Origin: CAVZLD01 sp964522605
GTDB lineage: Bacteria > Planctomycetota > Planctomycetia > Pirellulales > Pirellulaceae
DNA length: 21,921 nt
Direction of reading: 5' to 3'
NCBI GenBank assembly: GCA_964522605.1
Contig: CAZFWV010000087.1
Span: forward strand, 1-21,921
Within the stretch, counting starts at the first letter, position 1, and each line of letters opens with the position of its first letter. This document shows, piece after piece, positions 7,664 to 15,604 of the stretch. A program made the translations under genes and the position numbers. A model generated the notes under the pieces. The model ran no database searches and was not told the DNA's origin. It saw only the letters and a program-made list of their open reading frames with translations.

Positions 7664-8278
7664 ATGGTGCACGCGTATCACGTGATTTTTGGCGCGTACG
7701 GCTTCTGGCTGCCGAATGATCCGCGAGGATCGTGGTCGGAGTTCGTGGGCAGATGGGAATTGGCGCGGTTCGGCAAAGCGACGAAGTCGACTGCCAGAAA
7801 GCAGCTGAGTCCGGCAGAGGAGGCGCAGCGAGTCGAGGCGAAGTGTGCTCTGAGGTACCCACCAGTCCGATTCACGGATCTCCAGTTGCGGGCGGTCGCA
7901 AACGGCTTTGAAAATGCCTGTCGCAAGTCGGGATTCACGTTATGGGCCTGCTCGATATTACCCGAGCACGTGCACGCAGTCATCGCACGTCATCGTTTCA
8001 AGGTGGAATTCATCGTCGGACTTCTCAAGGGAGAGGCGACCAAGCAACTGAAACGCGAGCAACTGTACCCCCTGGCGGCGCAATCCAATTGTACAATCGC
8101 CCCCAGTCCGTGGAACGAACACTGCTGGCGGGTCTTCCTCGATAATGAAGCGGATGTAGAAAATGCCGTCCGCTATGTGGAAGACAACCCGATCAAGGAG
8201 GGTAAACCAAGACAGAGCTGGCGCTTCGTTACACCATTTGGCGGCATCGCACCAGATGGCTGGATCACCTATCACTGA
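7664..8278 (+). CDS. REP-associated tyrosine transposase (RAYT, Y1 HUH family)
   Basis: The product is 204 residues. It opens with AYHVIFGAYGFWLPNDPRGS, typical of the REP-associated branch of the Y1 transposase family. LPEHVHAVI holds the HUH metal-binding pair H102-V-H104, and NAVRYVEDNP holds the candidate catalytic tyrosine Y171. Proteins of this type cut and rejoin single-stranded DNA at REP hairpins and normally stay single-copy beside their REPs. Both catalytic elements are present and the frame is intact, so the protein is probably active. Four REP-rich stretches flank it on both sides. The REP directly ahead of its ribosome-binding site could allow self-regulation (inference). Confidence 0.92.
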   Translation: MVHAYHVIFGAYGFWLPNDPRGSWSEFVGRWELARFGKATKSTARKQLSPAEEAQRVEAKCALRYPPVRFTDLQLRAVANGFENACRKSGFTLWACSILPEHVHAVIARHRFKVEFIVGLLKGEATKQLKREQLYPLAAQSNCTIAPSPWNEHCWRVFLDNEADVENAVRYVEDNPIKEGKPRQSWRFVTPFGGIAPDGWITYH

Positions 8279-8313
8279 GCCGGAGTCGTCAATATTCGCG
8301 CGCGTCCCCTGGC

Positions 8314-8570
8314 TCGTTTAACCGCGTGCCCAGCGGGCCGCGCGAGCTGCGTGGGGCGTTGTCCACACGGTTCGTACGCGCGGGGCGTTGTCCACGCGGG
8401 TCCTACGCGCGGGGCGTCTTCCACGCGGGTCCTACGTGTCGCATCGCTCGTTTAACCGCGTGCCCAGCGGGCCGCGCGAGCTGCGTGGGGCGTTGTCCAC
8501 ACGGTTCGTACGCGCGGGGCGTCTTCCACGCGGGTCCTACGCGCGGGGCGTTGCCCACGCGGTTAAACGA
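8314..8570. repeat. Downstream REP array beside the RAYT gene
   Basis: The array contains two forward copies of the 15-bp end motif (8314-8328, 8448-8462), each extending into the same 32-bp REP unit. One reverse end motif closes the array (8556-8570). Between them, on the minus strand, are three GTAG-type 29-bp units (8378-8406, 8407-8435, 8512-8540) and two variants beginning GTACGAACCGTGTGG (8351-8377, 8485-8511). The 29-bp units are in direct tandem at 8378-8435. Two of the three carry a changed loop (TCTT for TTGT on the plus strand) with the stem kept. Confidence 0.85.
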
Positions 8571-8583
8571 TTCGGAGCCATTC

Positions 8584-8655
8584 AACTCTGCCTCCTTTCT
8601 GGCGGATTGGGCTGTCGAGAGCTTGCCCAATCTGTCAAAAAGGAGACAGAGTTCG
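8584..8655. repeat. Inverted pair of the AACTCTGCCTCC motif
   Basis: AACTCTGCCTCCTTT (8584-8598) and AAAGGAGACAGAGTT (8639-8653) form a 15-bp inverted repeat with one mismatch around a 40-nt loop. The same motif recurs three times at 21814-21892. Just after it, AGAGTTCGCTTTCC is repeated directly (8648-8678). The stretch lies between the REP array and the next gene and may be in that gene's leader. Confidence 0.6.
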
Positions 8656-8712
8656 CTTTCCCAGAGTTCGCTTTCCTTCACGGCGAGAAACGAAATAGGA
8701 ATGGGGGCCGCC

Positions 8713-10068
8713 ATGCGCAACATGATCATCGGTCTTATGGCGATCGCATTGACGGTGGAGTACGTATCCGCGGAAGAATTCCACGGCATGAGTTTTGTCG
8801 ACAATGGGACGATTCGTGTGGGGATCAACCTGGATCTTGGCGGCGCCATCACACATGTCTCACCGTCGAATTCGAAGGAAAACATCATCAACAGCTACGA
8901 CTGGGGTCGGCAGGTGCAGATGTCCTTCTATTCGGGGCCAACGCCGTTTGTTCCGAATGGCAAGCAACCCAACTCGACCTGGCGATTTTTGGGGTGGAAC
9001 CCGATCCAATCCGGTGACTGTTTCGGAAATCGATCGAGAGTCATCGAGCATGAGAACGATGGGAAGTCGCTGTACGTGAAGTGCATTCCGATGCAATGGC
9101 CACTGAACAACGAACCGGGCGAATGCACCTTTGAGACGTGGATCCGGCTGGAGGCGAACACAGTACACGTGAAGAGCCAGATCAACAACGCGCGCTCCGA
9201 CACGACTCAGTATCCTGCGCGGGGACAGGAGTTGCCTGCCGTATACACCAACGGAAACTACTATCGGCTTTTCACGTATGCGGGCACGGCGCCGTTTGCC
9301 GGCGAGGACTTGCGGCAGATCACCAAGGTTTGGCGCAGCGGCGCGCCTGACCAGGTGGAAGGTGGGCCGTGGGACCATTGGTATGCCACGGAGAACTGGG
9401 CTGCTCTGGTACGTGACGATGATTTCGGTTTGGGCGTATGGTCACCCGGAACCTGCACGTTTGTCGGTGGTTTTGCCGGCGAGCCGGGTCAGGGCGGTCC
9501 GCAAGATGCGCCCACCGGCTACATCGCGCCGATCCGCTCCGAGATTCTCGACCACAACATCCAGTACACGTACGACTACGTATTAATCGTAGGCAAGCTG
9601 GATGCAATTCGCGAATACGTTCGAACGAATCGAAAGGGATCTGACCTGCCTGACTACTCGTTCGAAAAGAACCGTCAGAGCTGGACGCTACGTCATGCTT
9701 CGGACCAGGGCTGGCCGCTCGATGGCGCCTGGACCGTAAAGCTGGACGAGGGCACTCCGCTGCTGGTCGGGCCGGATACGTACTGGCTGGCTGCGGATCT
9801 TCCCACCGTGTACATTCGCGCCGCCTTTCAGACACAACAGGATGTCGCGACCCTCGCATGGGAAGGGCTTGATGCTCCCGGGGGTGAGTGTCGTTTTCCG
9901 ATTCAAACCGATGGTCAGGTGCGAACCTACGAGGTGCCGCTCTCTTCGGCCACCGGATACACCGGCGCATGCAAACGTCTGATCTTGCGCCCCATCGACG
10001 GCGGGAAGAAGGGCGCAACCATTCGTCTGCACTACCTTGGCGCAAAGCGGCCCTCATCGCAGAGATAA
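8713..10068 (+). CDS. Secreted protein of unknown function, possibly carbohydrate-active
   Basis: The product is 451 residues. It has a signal peptide (MRNMIIGLMAIALTVEYVSA, cleaved before EEF). In-frame ATGs at 8701 and 8722 are alternatives; 8713 has G-rich sequence just upstream. The mature part is rich in W, Y and G and looks like a beta-sandwich: LGGAITHVSPS and NSYDWGRQVQ near the N-terminus, WRFLGWNPIQSGDCFGNRS, and QELPAVYTNGNYYRLFTY. These blocks feel like a conserved secreted family of bacteria that degrade polysaccharides, with a mutarotase-like appearance. The last 120 residues (SFEKNRQSWTLRHASDQGW onward) look like a separate carbohydrate-binding-type beta domain. I do not recognise a named family or catalytic motif. 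The frame extends upstream through the REP array, but that part is only translated repeat. Confidence 0.75.
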   Translation: MRNMIIGLMAIALTVEYVSAEEFHGMSFVDNGTIRVGINLDLGGAITHVSPSNSKENIINSYDWGRQVQMSFYSGPTPFVPNGKQPNSTWRFLGWNPIQSGDCFGNRSRVIEHENDGKSLYVKCIPMQWPLNNEPGECTFETWIRLEANTVHVKSQINNARSDTTQYPARGQELPAVYTNGNYYRLFTYAGTAPFAGEDLRQITKVWRSGAPDQVEGGPWDHWYATENWAALVRDDDFGLGVWSPGTCTFVGGFAGEPGQGGPQDAPTGYIAPIRSEILDHNIQYTYDYVLIVGKLDAIREYVRTNRKGSDLPDYSFEKNRQSWTLRHASDQGWPLDGAWTVKLDEGTPLLVGPDTYWLAADLPTVYIRAAFQTQQDVATLAWEGLDAPGGECRFPIQTDGQVRTYEVPLSSATGYTGACKRLILRPIDGGKKGATIRLHYLGAKRPSSQR

Positions 10069-10087
10069 GCCATTTCGGGATGACGAG

Positions 10088-13000
10088 CTACTCGAGTGCC
10101 GGACCGTCGATCGTTTCGCCTCGCAGTTGCTGTGCCTGCCCTGCTGGATCGAAGGTTCCATAGAACAGTGCGTTTGCATCAATCCAGGTGTAGAGGCGGT
10201 TCCAATCGTCCTCGTTCAGCACGACCTGTTCATGTCCTGCTTCAAGCAACTTCACGAGTGGACTGCCCCTCGATCCAAACACATCGGGCCGAGTGAGCGG
10301 CTCGTGGTTTCCATCGGGTCCTTGCCAGGCGCTGTAGGAGACGTATTGAACCAGTTCGCAATAGGAACGCGAGAATTGTTGGTCGGGTTCGGCTGTCAGC
10401 ACGACGCCTCCCTCCGGTTTCTCGGGGCTGTGGCAGTGGACACAAAGCCGGTCGAGGACCGGTTGAACCAGAACTGGATAACTCATGGGGTTCGAGCCTT
10501 CGGGTCCCGGCTGAATGGTTGCGGGCTCGCCACTCGCCGCCATCGAGATGCCCGTGGCATGGAACGTCTTCATGCGATTCTCATGGCATCCAATACAACT
10601 TGCATTTTCACCGGGCTGAAGATACGTCAGGCTCCGCATGGTCTGGACTGCTCGTCCCCGGGCATCCAAGGCCTGAAACAGGACGGGCGTCTGCGCGGGA
10701 ACCGTGAAGTAGGCGGATCCGTCGTCCGCCACGGGCACAGTACCGAGGACCTGCTTGCCCGGCGAGGCGTTGGCCATCCCGACCATGGGCTGATTCGCAT
10801 TGGGAGTCGTCTTGGGTAACACCTGAATAATGCGCAGGTCAGTGATCCGACTTTCCGCGTCGTGGGGCAACGCCGGCCAACTTTCGTACACATTCTGCAG
10901 GTAAAAGGTCCCGGTGCCTTTGTGGATGCCTCCATCTGTGGCGACGTCGCGGCGCGGCAGCTCGGAGTGAATCTGCGTCGGTACGAAACGGGGACGCAGC
11001 GGCTTCGCCCAAAGACTCGAGATATTCGGATCGCGATAGATGAGCTCTCGATTGCCAAATCGATCGGCAAAATAGATCCCGAACATGTTGGGGATGTTCG
11101 GACCCGGTTCACCGACAAGCTGGTCGAAGCTGTAGGAGACAATGAAGTAGTCTTCGTCGAGCGGCCACGGGCTGCGGAAGCAATGTCCACTCCACCGCAG
11201 CTCTTCCTCCGGTGCGATGCTCATTCGATCGGCAGGTCGATCGCCTCGGTTGCCGTTCCAATACGCTTCCTTCCCGGTGTCGAAGTCGGACGGCGACGGC
11301 AAAGCGACTCCAAACGCCAGAGGAACTTCCGCCTCGGGAAAACGAACTTCTGGCGTGAGGCGCGTGATCGGAGCAGCGCCGTCCACACCCGCGGTTGTAT
11401 CCAGCAGAATGACCGACCCGGCACTCATGCCATGGTGCGGGCCGGCAATGGCAACGACCTTGCTGCTGCCGGGCACGGCGCGAGATTCCCAGATTCCTGT
11501 GGGAGAAAATGTGTGGTTGCCGTAATAGGCGCGCACGTCGGTTCCGTCGGGCCGGATGGTCCATAAGTTCTGGTAATAGACGGCGTCCCGGTCGACGTAA
11601 TCCCATCGCGTGTAGAGAATTCGACCGTCGTTCAGGACGGACGGATCCCATTCGTTCGTCTCGTGAAAAGACACGGGATAGATGAGTGGCCCGCCGTTGG
11701 GCGAGCCGGTTGGATCCAGCATCGTCAGCGTATAGACGTAACAGGGACCGCCGCCGCAGCGATGATATCCACCTCGGCGGGTCGAGACGAACATGAGCTT
11801 GCCGTTGGGAAGGCAGGTCGGATTGAAGTGATCGAAACTTCCGTCCGTCAACTGTTCAATCTTCGTTTCCCCGACCGACATCTCATAGATGTGATAGTGG
11901 CGGTCCATCGTGTCCGGATCTCGCCATCGTCCGGGAGATCGATCCGCCTCACAGAAAGCGAAATAGATTCGCTTGCCGTCGAAGGAGACCTCCGAATGCA
12001 TGAAATTGCCAGGCGGAAAGTGATGCTCGGTCAACGATCGAACCGACATCGATCTGCCAGGTTCATCAAGTACGAAAAGGCCGCCGCCGGGCCGCGCCGC
12101 GTATCCGTAGACCTGGGTCAGTTGGTGGCTCATCGCCGAGGGAACGTGCTTCACGAAGACGAGGGGCCCCACGTCGAAAAGAGGATTCCTCAGCACCATC
12201 GCTCGCCGAATCTGGTGCATCTCGCGCCAGTACGATTCCCATGTGCTGGAAGTGTCTTGAGGACCCGCGGCGATCTTTGCCTTCAGAGTTTCCCATCGCA
12301 CTGAAAGATCAGCCAAGTCGACGTCGGCCGCGAGCAAGTTGTCTGCCAGTTGGTCGATCTGGGGGATCCGCTTCCGAATCGATTCCACAAAAGTACGAGC
12401 CTCACGCGGCGTCTCGATCCCATCCTGCATTCTCCAGTCCCACTCGATCAAAGCCGCGACCAGAGCCGGTCGCATGTTCGGCGAACAGGCGGTCGGTTCG
12501 AGTGACCAGGGACGGCGAACAGGATCGAAACAGATGGGTACGGTCTCTGACTCCGCTTTCCATCCGATCTGTTCCAGCCGTAGTGCAATGGGCCCCGCGT
12601 CAGCAACGACTTCGATCGAGAGGGAAGCGGGCCCGTCGACCGTCGGCGAAAACAATTCAATCGTTTCCGACGACATTCTGGCCTGATAGAGCGGTTCGCC
12701 AGCCGCGTCCGGCTCGGCGATACGCACAACGGCTTCTCCCGACGTCGATGCGTCGATGGGAAGCGCGACGGCGCGCAATTGGAGTGAACCGCGCCGACGC
12801 GGCACGGGAAACCGAAGCTGCACACGGTCCCCATCGTCCAATTGAAGAACGACCCGATAACACGAACCCGAAGCCGTTTCCGGATGCCCCAGCAGTAACA
12901 TCTGGGGACCGGTGTCAGAATGCAGAAAAGCCCATACGCCAGCCACCGAGCCGTGTGACGGCAGAACTGCCTGGTCGTTGAGCGTGACCGTCATTTTGGA

Positions 13001-13156
13001 TTCGGCGGAAACAGACGACGTCTCATCTGCAACCACGATGGCCGTGGGCGTGATCTGGTCAGAAGAAAAGGTTGCCGCCGCGAAGAAAACGGCCGAGAGC
13101 CGGAGAGCGCGACAGCAATCGAATCGGCGGCAGCGGATCGCACGTTGACATGCCAT
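10088..13156 (-). CDS. Hydrazine-synthase-alpha-like protein: propeller plus cytochrome c-type C-terminus
   Basis: The protein is 1022 residues with a hydrophobic export signal near the N-terminus (LSAVFFAAATF). The middle (about 330-800) has propeller-like PD40 signatures: DHFNPTCLPNGKLMFVSTRR, NEWDPSVLNDGRILYTRWDY and IRPDGTDVRAYYGNHTFSPTG. The C-terminus has two haem-binding CxxCH motifs, C854-I-G-C-H858 and C905-V-H-C-H909, the second followed by SPEKPEGGVVL as in planctomycete c-type cytochromes. This order matches planctomycete homologues annotated as hydrazine synthase alpha-like. That name reflects fold similarity; nothing here suggests anammox. It is probably a periplasmic redox or sensor protein. 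AGGTGA lies 7 nt or less before the ATG and supports the start. It converges on the secreted protein gene 19 bp away. Confidence 0.8.
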   Translation of the reverse strand: MACQRAIRCRRFDCCRALRLSAVFFAAATFSSDQITPTAIVVADETSSVSAESKMTVTLNDQAVLPSHGSVAGVWAFLHSDTGPQMLLLGHPETASGSCYRVVLQLDDGDRVQLRFPVPRRRGSLQLRAVALPIDASTSGEAVVRIAEPDAAGEPLYQARMSSETIELFSPTVDGPASLSIEVVADAGPIALRLEQIGWKAESETVPICFDPVRRPWSLEPTACSPNMRPALVAALIEWDWRMQDGIETPREARTFVESIRKRIPQIDQLADNLLAADVDLADLSVRWETLKAKIAAGPQDTSSTWESYWREMHQIRRAMVLRNPLFDVGPLVFVKHVPSAMSHQLTQVYGYAARPGGGLFVLDEPGRSMSVRSLTEHHFPPGNFMHSEVSFDGKRIYFAFCEADRSPGRWRDPDTMDRHYHIYEMSVGETKIEQLTDGSFDHFNPTCLPNGKLMFVSTRRGGYHRCGGGPCYVYTLTMLDPTGSPNGGPLIYPVSFHETNEWDPSVLNDGRILYTRWDYVDRDAVYYQNLWTIRPDGTDVRAYYGNHTFSPTGIWESRAVPGSSKVVAIAGPHHGMSAGSVILLDTTAGVDGAAPITRLTPEVRFPEAEVPLAFGVALPSPSDFDTGKEAYWNGNRGDRPADRMSIAPEEELRWSGHCFRSPWPLDEDYFIVSYSFDQLVGEPGPNIPNMFGIYFADRFGNRELIYRDPNISSLWAKPLRPRFVPTQIHSELPRRDVATDGGIHKGTGTFYLQNVYESWPALPHDAESRITDLRIIQVLPKTTPNANQPMVGMANASPGKQVLGTVPVADDGSAYFTVPAQTPVLFQALDARGRAVQTMRSLTYLQPGENASCIGCHENRMKTFHATGISMAASGEPATIQPGPEGSNPMSYPVLVQPVLDRLCVHCHSPEKPEGGVVLTAEPDQQFSRSYCELVQYVSYSAWQGPDGNHEPLTRPDVFGSRGSPLVKLLEAGHEQVVLNEDDWNRLYTWIDANALFYGTFDPAGQAQQLRGETIDGPALE

Positions 13157-13162
13157 CGGGCG

Positions 13163-13168
13163 TCACCT
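13163..13168 (-). promoter_or_regulatory. Ribosome-binding site AGGTGA of the HZS-alpha-like gene
   Basis: On the minus strand AGGTGA stands 6 nt before the ATG at 13156-13154 and supports that start codon. Confidence 0.55.
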
Positions 13169-13383
13169 GATCGGGTTGCATTGATTTTGTGATTGATGGG
13201 CGAACCGTCAATATACCACGACGATGAGAGTCCGGTGAATTCCGACTCGACGGCATAACGAGCACCGACCCCATGAAAATCGAGACGGCAGAACGCCGAG
13301 TTTGTCCAATCCGACCCGGAAGGCGGCAGCATCGGGGCAACCAATGTAGTGGCGGTCGACTCAAGACCCAAGCGAGAGATCAT

Positions 13384-13403
13384 TGCGTTCCGGTTGGAAC
13401 GCA
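13384..13403 (+). promoter_or_regulatory. Leader hairpin upstream of the methyltransferase gene
   Basis: TGCGTTCC (13384-13391) pairs perfectly with GGAACGCA (13396-13403) around GGTT. It ends about 20 nt before the AGGA ribosome-binding site (13425-13428). It lies in the 278-bp divergent spacer between two genes; its role is unknown and no promoter boxes were convincing. Confidence 0.4.
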
Positions 13404-13434
13404 GGGTGAGAGGAGACCACATCAAGGATGCAAC

Positions 13435-14013
13435 ATGACCTTCGCTTGGCTTGAAGAGATCAACTCCCGACCAGCGGTCTGGTCGGCGTACACGGCCAGC
13501 GACTTGTGGACCGACCCACACATATCGAAGCAGATGCTGGCGTTCCACCTCAACGACGCAGTCAACCTCGCGTCCCGACGGATTAAGTTCATCGAGGAGT
13601 CCGTGGCGTTCATCGTCAACCGCTTCCGCGTGCGCGAAGGCACATTCGTTGCCGACTTCGGATGCGGACCGGGCCTATACACGACGCGTCTGGCCGCGAC
13701 TGGAGCCGCCGTCACCGGAATTGACTTCTCAAAGGGCTCAGTCGCGTATGCGCGAGACTTGGCCGCGCGCCAGGGAGTTCGCGTGGACCATGTCCACGCC
13801 GACTATCTTGAATACGATACCGCGGCGCGGTTCAACCTGATTATCATGATCATGTGCGACTTCGGATTACGATCCAAATGGAGCGGAGTTCGCCGTCATC
13901 GCGCGGAGGCCAAATCAAGTGGCGTGTTAACGTTCAATCCGGGAGAACATCGGGCCATGGCAGATGCTCTCGATTCTCGGTTCTCGGCGAGTAGACTTGC
14001 GGAAGATGCTTGA
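13435..14013 (+). CDS. SAM-dependent class I methyltransferase, C-terminally truncated
   Basis: The frame gives 192 residues from the ATG at 13435, which follows AGGA by 6 nt. Residues 1-144 match a class I methyltransferase: an N-terminal helical part, motif I VADFGCGPGLYTT (D74-F-G-C-G-P-G80), the acidic end of strand 2 in GIDFS (D97), and the strand 4 region LIIMIMCDFG (C141-G144). In this family CDF is normally followed by ALSPEQR-type sequence and another 90-100 residues with a KPGG turn. Here the sequence turns abruptly into SKWSGVRRHRAEAKSSGV and ends. The fold would lack its last strands, so it is probably inactive. The breakpoint is near 13865. The substrate is unknown. The DUF1080 gene follows 79 bp later. 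Confidence 0.7.
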   Translation: MTFAWLEEINSRPAVWSAYTASDLWTDPHISKQMLAFHLNDAVNLASRRIKFIEESVAFIVNRFRVREGTFVADFGCGPGLYTTRLAATGAAVTGIDFSKGSVAYARDLAARQGVRVDHVHADYLEYDTAARFNLIIMIMCDFGLRSKWSGVRRHRAEAKSSGVLTFNPGEHRAMADALDSRFSASRLAEDA

Positions 14014-14092
14014 CAGTGTCCCCGCGGCGAAATCACAATCAAGGTCCCCAGAGTCGAGTTCCCCCCCAGCATTCCTTCCACGAGAGACGACG

Positions 14093-15382
14093 ATGAAAAA
14101 GCTCTGTGCAGCGGTGATCACGTTTGGGCTATTGGCTTCCTCCAGCATGATCGCTCCGGCGGCGGACGTTGAGGAAGGGTTCGTTACTCTGTTTAATGGC
14201 CAGGATCTGACCGGCTGGGCCCAACGTGGCGGGTCGGCGCAGTACCGGGTCGAAGACGGCTCGATCGTCGGGAAATGCGTTCCGGGAACGCCGGGGAACT
14301 CGTTCCTGTGCTCGGAAAAGGAATTCGGCAACTTCATTTTGAAGCTGCAATACAAGTTTCTTGAAGCCGGGAACTCCGGCGTACAGTTTCGCTCGGCGGC
14401 CCGTCCGGAGGGCGATCACGAGCGAGTCTACGGTTATCAGTACGAGATCACTCCCGATGGAAGCTCGACCGGCCGGATCTACGACGAAGGTCGTCGCGGC
14501 CATCAGTTCGGCATCATCTGGCTCGACGCCTACACTCCGCAGGATCGCCTCGCCGCCGCCCAGGCAGGCTGCAAGGTAGGTGAATGGAACGACGTGGAAA
14601 TTCAGTGTGTCGGACCGTCGATCAAGACCTGGCTAAACGGCAAGCTGGTTGTCGACATGTTCGACAGCGTCTCGATGAAGGGTTTTTTTGGGTTACAGAT
14701 TCACGCCGGTGAATCGGGATCCGTCGCGTGGAAAAATATCCGCGTAAAGGATCTGGGCGAGAGCAAGTGGGAGCCGTTCTTCGTCAAGAGCGACGAGGGC
14801 AAGTACCAGCTTGTCGACGCCAAGTTCGTTCTCCCGGAAGAGTGGTCCTTCACGGAAGACGGCGTTCTCTGCGGGGTTCACTCCAAGGCCCAAGGGAAGG
14901 ACGGGCTAGTCATTTCCACCAAGAATTACGACGACTTCATCGCGCGCGTCACGTATCGGATGCACGGCGGCAATAGTGCGATGTATTTTCGTGCCGAAGA
15001 AACGGCCGCCCCGTGGGTCCTGCGCGGATTCCAAAACGAAATTGCCAACAATGGCAAGGACTCCGCCCTCTGGCACACCGCCGGAATTGTCGACGGAAAG
15101 ACGGTGCCCGGTCGTGGGTGGGTCGCCTCGAACGACGAACTCGTCGAGAAAGTCCGCAACAAGGACGACCAGTGGAACACGACCTGCACCGCGGCGTACG
15201 GCGACCGACTGGTCCAGATGCTGAACGGATTCTGCACGTCGGATATCGTGGACGAAGCGTGCGAGAAGACGGGCAAGCTCGGACTGCAAATGCACGGTGG
15301 GACCGACTGCGAAATGTTCTTCAAGGACTTCGAAGTCATGCCGATCACCGAAGACATGAAGAAGCTCATCGAACGAAACTGA
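14093..15382 (+). CDS. Secreted protein with two DUF1080 (3-keto-disaccharide hydrolase-type) domains
   Basis: The protein is 429 residues from the ATG at 14093, chosen because it gives a clean signal peptide (MKKLCAAVITFGLLASSSM, then IAPAA before cleavage). Two concanavalin-like DUF1080 modules follow. The first is residues about 29-220 (FVTLFNGQDLTGW, NSGVQFRSAARPEG, YGYQYEI, then LNGKLVVDM and GFFGLQIHAGESGSVAWKNI). The second is about 232-425 (WSFTEDGVLCG, GGNSAMYFRAEE, GFQNEI, LNGFCTSDIVDE, GLQMHGGTDCEMFFKDFEV). Characterised members cleave 3-keto-glycosides, and the family is greatly expanded in planctomycetes. Both modules keep the family's core strands, but I cannot assign catalytic residues. 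It probably acts outside the cytoplasm in sugar breakdown. Confidence 0.9.
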   Translation: MKKLCAAVITFGLLASSSMIAPAADVEEGFVTLFNGQDLTGWAQRGGSAQYRVEDGSIVGKCVPGTPGNSFLCSEKEFGNFILKLQYKFLEAGNSGVQFRSAARPEGDHERVYGYQYEITPDGSSTGRIYDEGRRGHQFGIIWLDAYTPQDRLAAAQAGCKVGEWNDVEIQCVGPSIKTWLNGKLVVDMFDSVSMKGFFGLQIHAGESGSVAWKNIRVKDLGESKWEPFFVKSDEGKYQLVDAKFVLPEEWSFTEDGVLCGVHSKAQGKDGLVISTKNYDDFIARVTYRMHGGNSAMYFRAEETAAPWVLRGFQNEIANNGKDSALWHTAGIVDGKTVPGRGWVASNDELVEKVRNKDDQWNTTCTAAYGDRLVQMLNGFCTSDIVDEACEKTGKLGLQMHGGTDCEMFFKDFEVMPITEDMKKLIERN

Positions 15383-15591
15383 GCACGGCGCGGCCGAGGC
15401 TCCACTCTTGGTCATTGCAAGATCGACGGCAACGGCAAAGCTACGTGCTGCGGAACATCGCTAAGTTGTTCCTCAGTCGGTAGTTGCACACATTGCGCCC
15501 GGTCCTCGGCACGCGCCTCGACGTCCGCCGGCAAGCAAACCCCGATTCTTTGTCATGTCATAATGCGCCTCGTCTTCACGGAATTCTCTGT

Positions 15592-15598
15592 AGAGGAG
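15592..15598 (+). promoter_or_regulatory. Ribosome-binding site AGAGGAG fixing the sigma factor start
   Basis: AGAGGAG ends 6 nt before the ATG at 15605. An in-frame ATG at 15563 has no comparable site, so the later start is preferred. Confidence 0.7.
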
Positions 15599-15604
15599 CG
15601 CGGT

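Noticed and set aside
7323..7862. Open frames on both strands across the upstream REP pairs
   Set aside because: They repeat the same peptide because the DNA is repeated; GC-rich repeats keep frames open by chance.
7380..8570. CRISPR array
   Set aside because: The repeats are palindromic REP units in both orientations with tandem 29-bp steps and no spacers of regular size, and no cas genes are present.
8326..8700. Upstream extension of the 8713 gene through the REP array
   Set aside because: The added residues are translated repeat (RGALSTRF, RAGRCPRGSYARG patterns), and a signal peptide begins only at 8701-8713.
10037..10819. 260-residue plus-strand frame antisense to the HZS-alpha-like gene
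   Set aside because: It has no domain-like features and lies entirely opposite (or past the end of) well-supported genes.
13273..13434. Longer start for the methyltransferase
   Set aside because: The upstream codons have no family-like sequence, and AGGA at 13425 supports the ATG at 13435.
15563..15604. Earlier ATG of the sigma factor
   Set aside because: It would place AGAGGAG inside the coding region; the ATG at 15605 has ideal spacing to that site.
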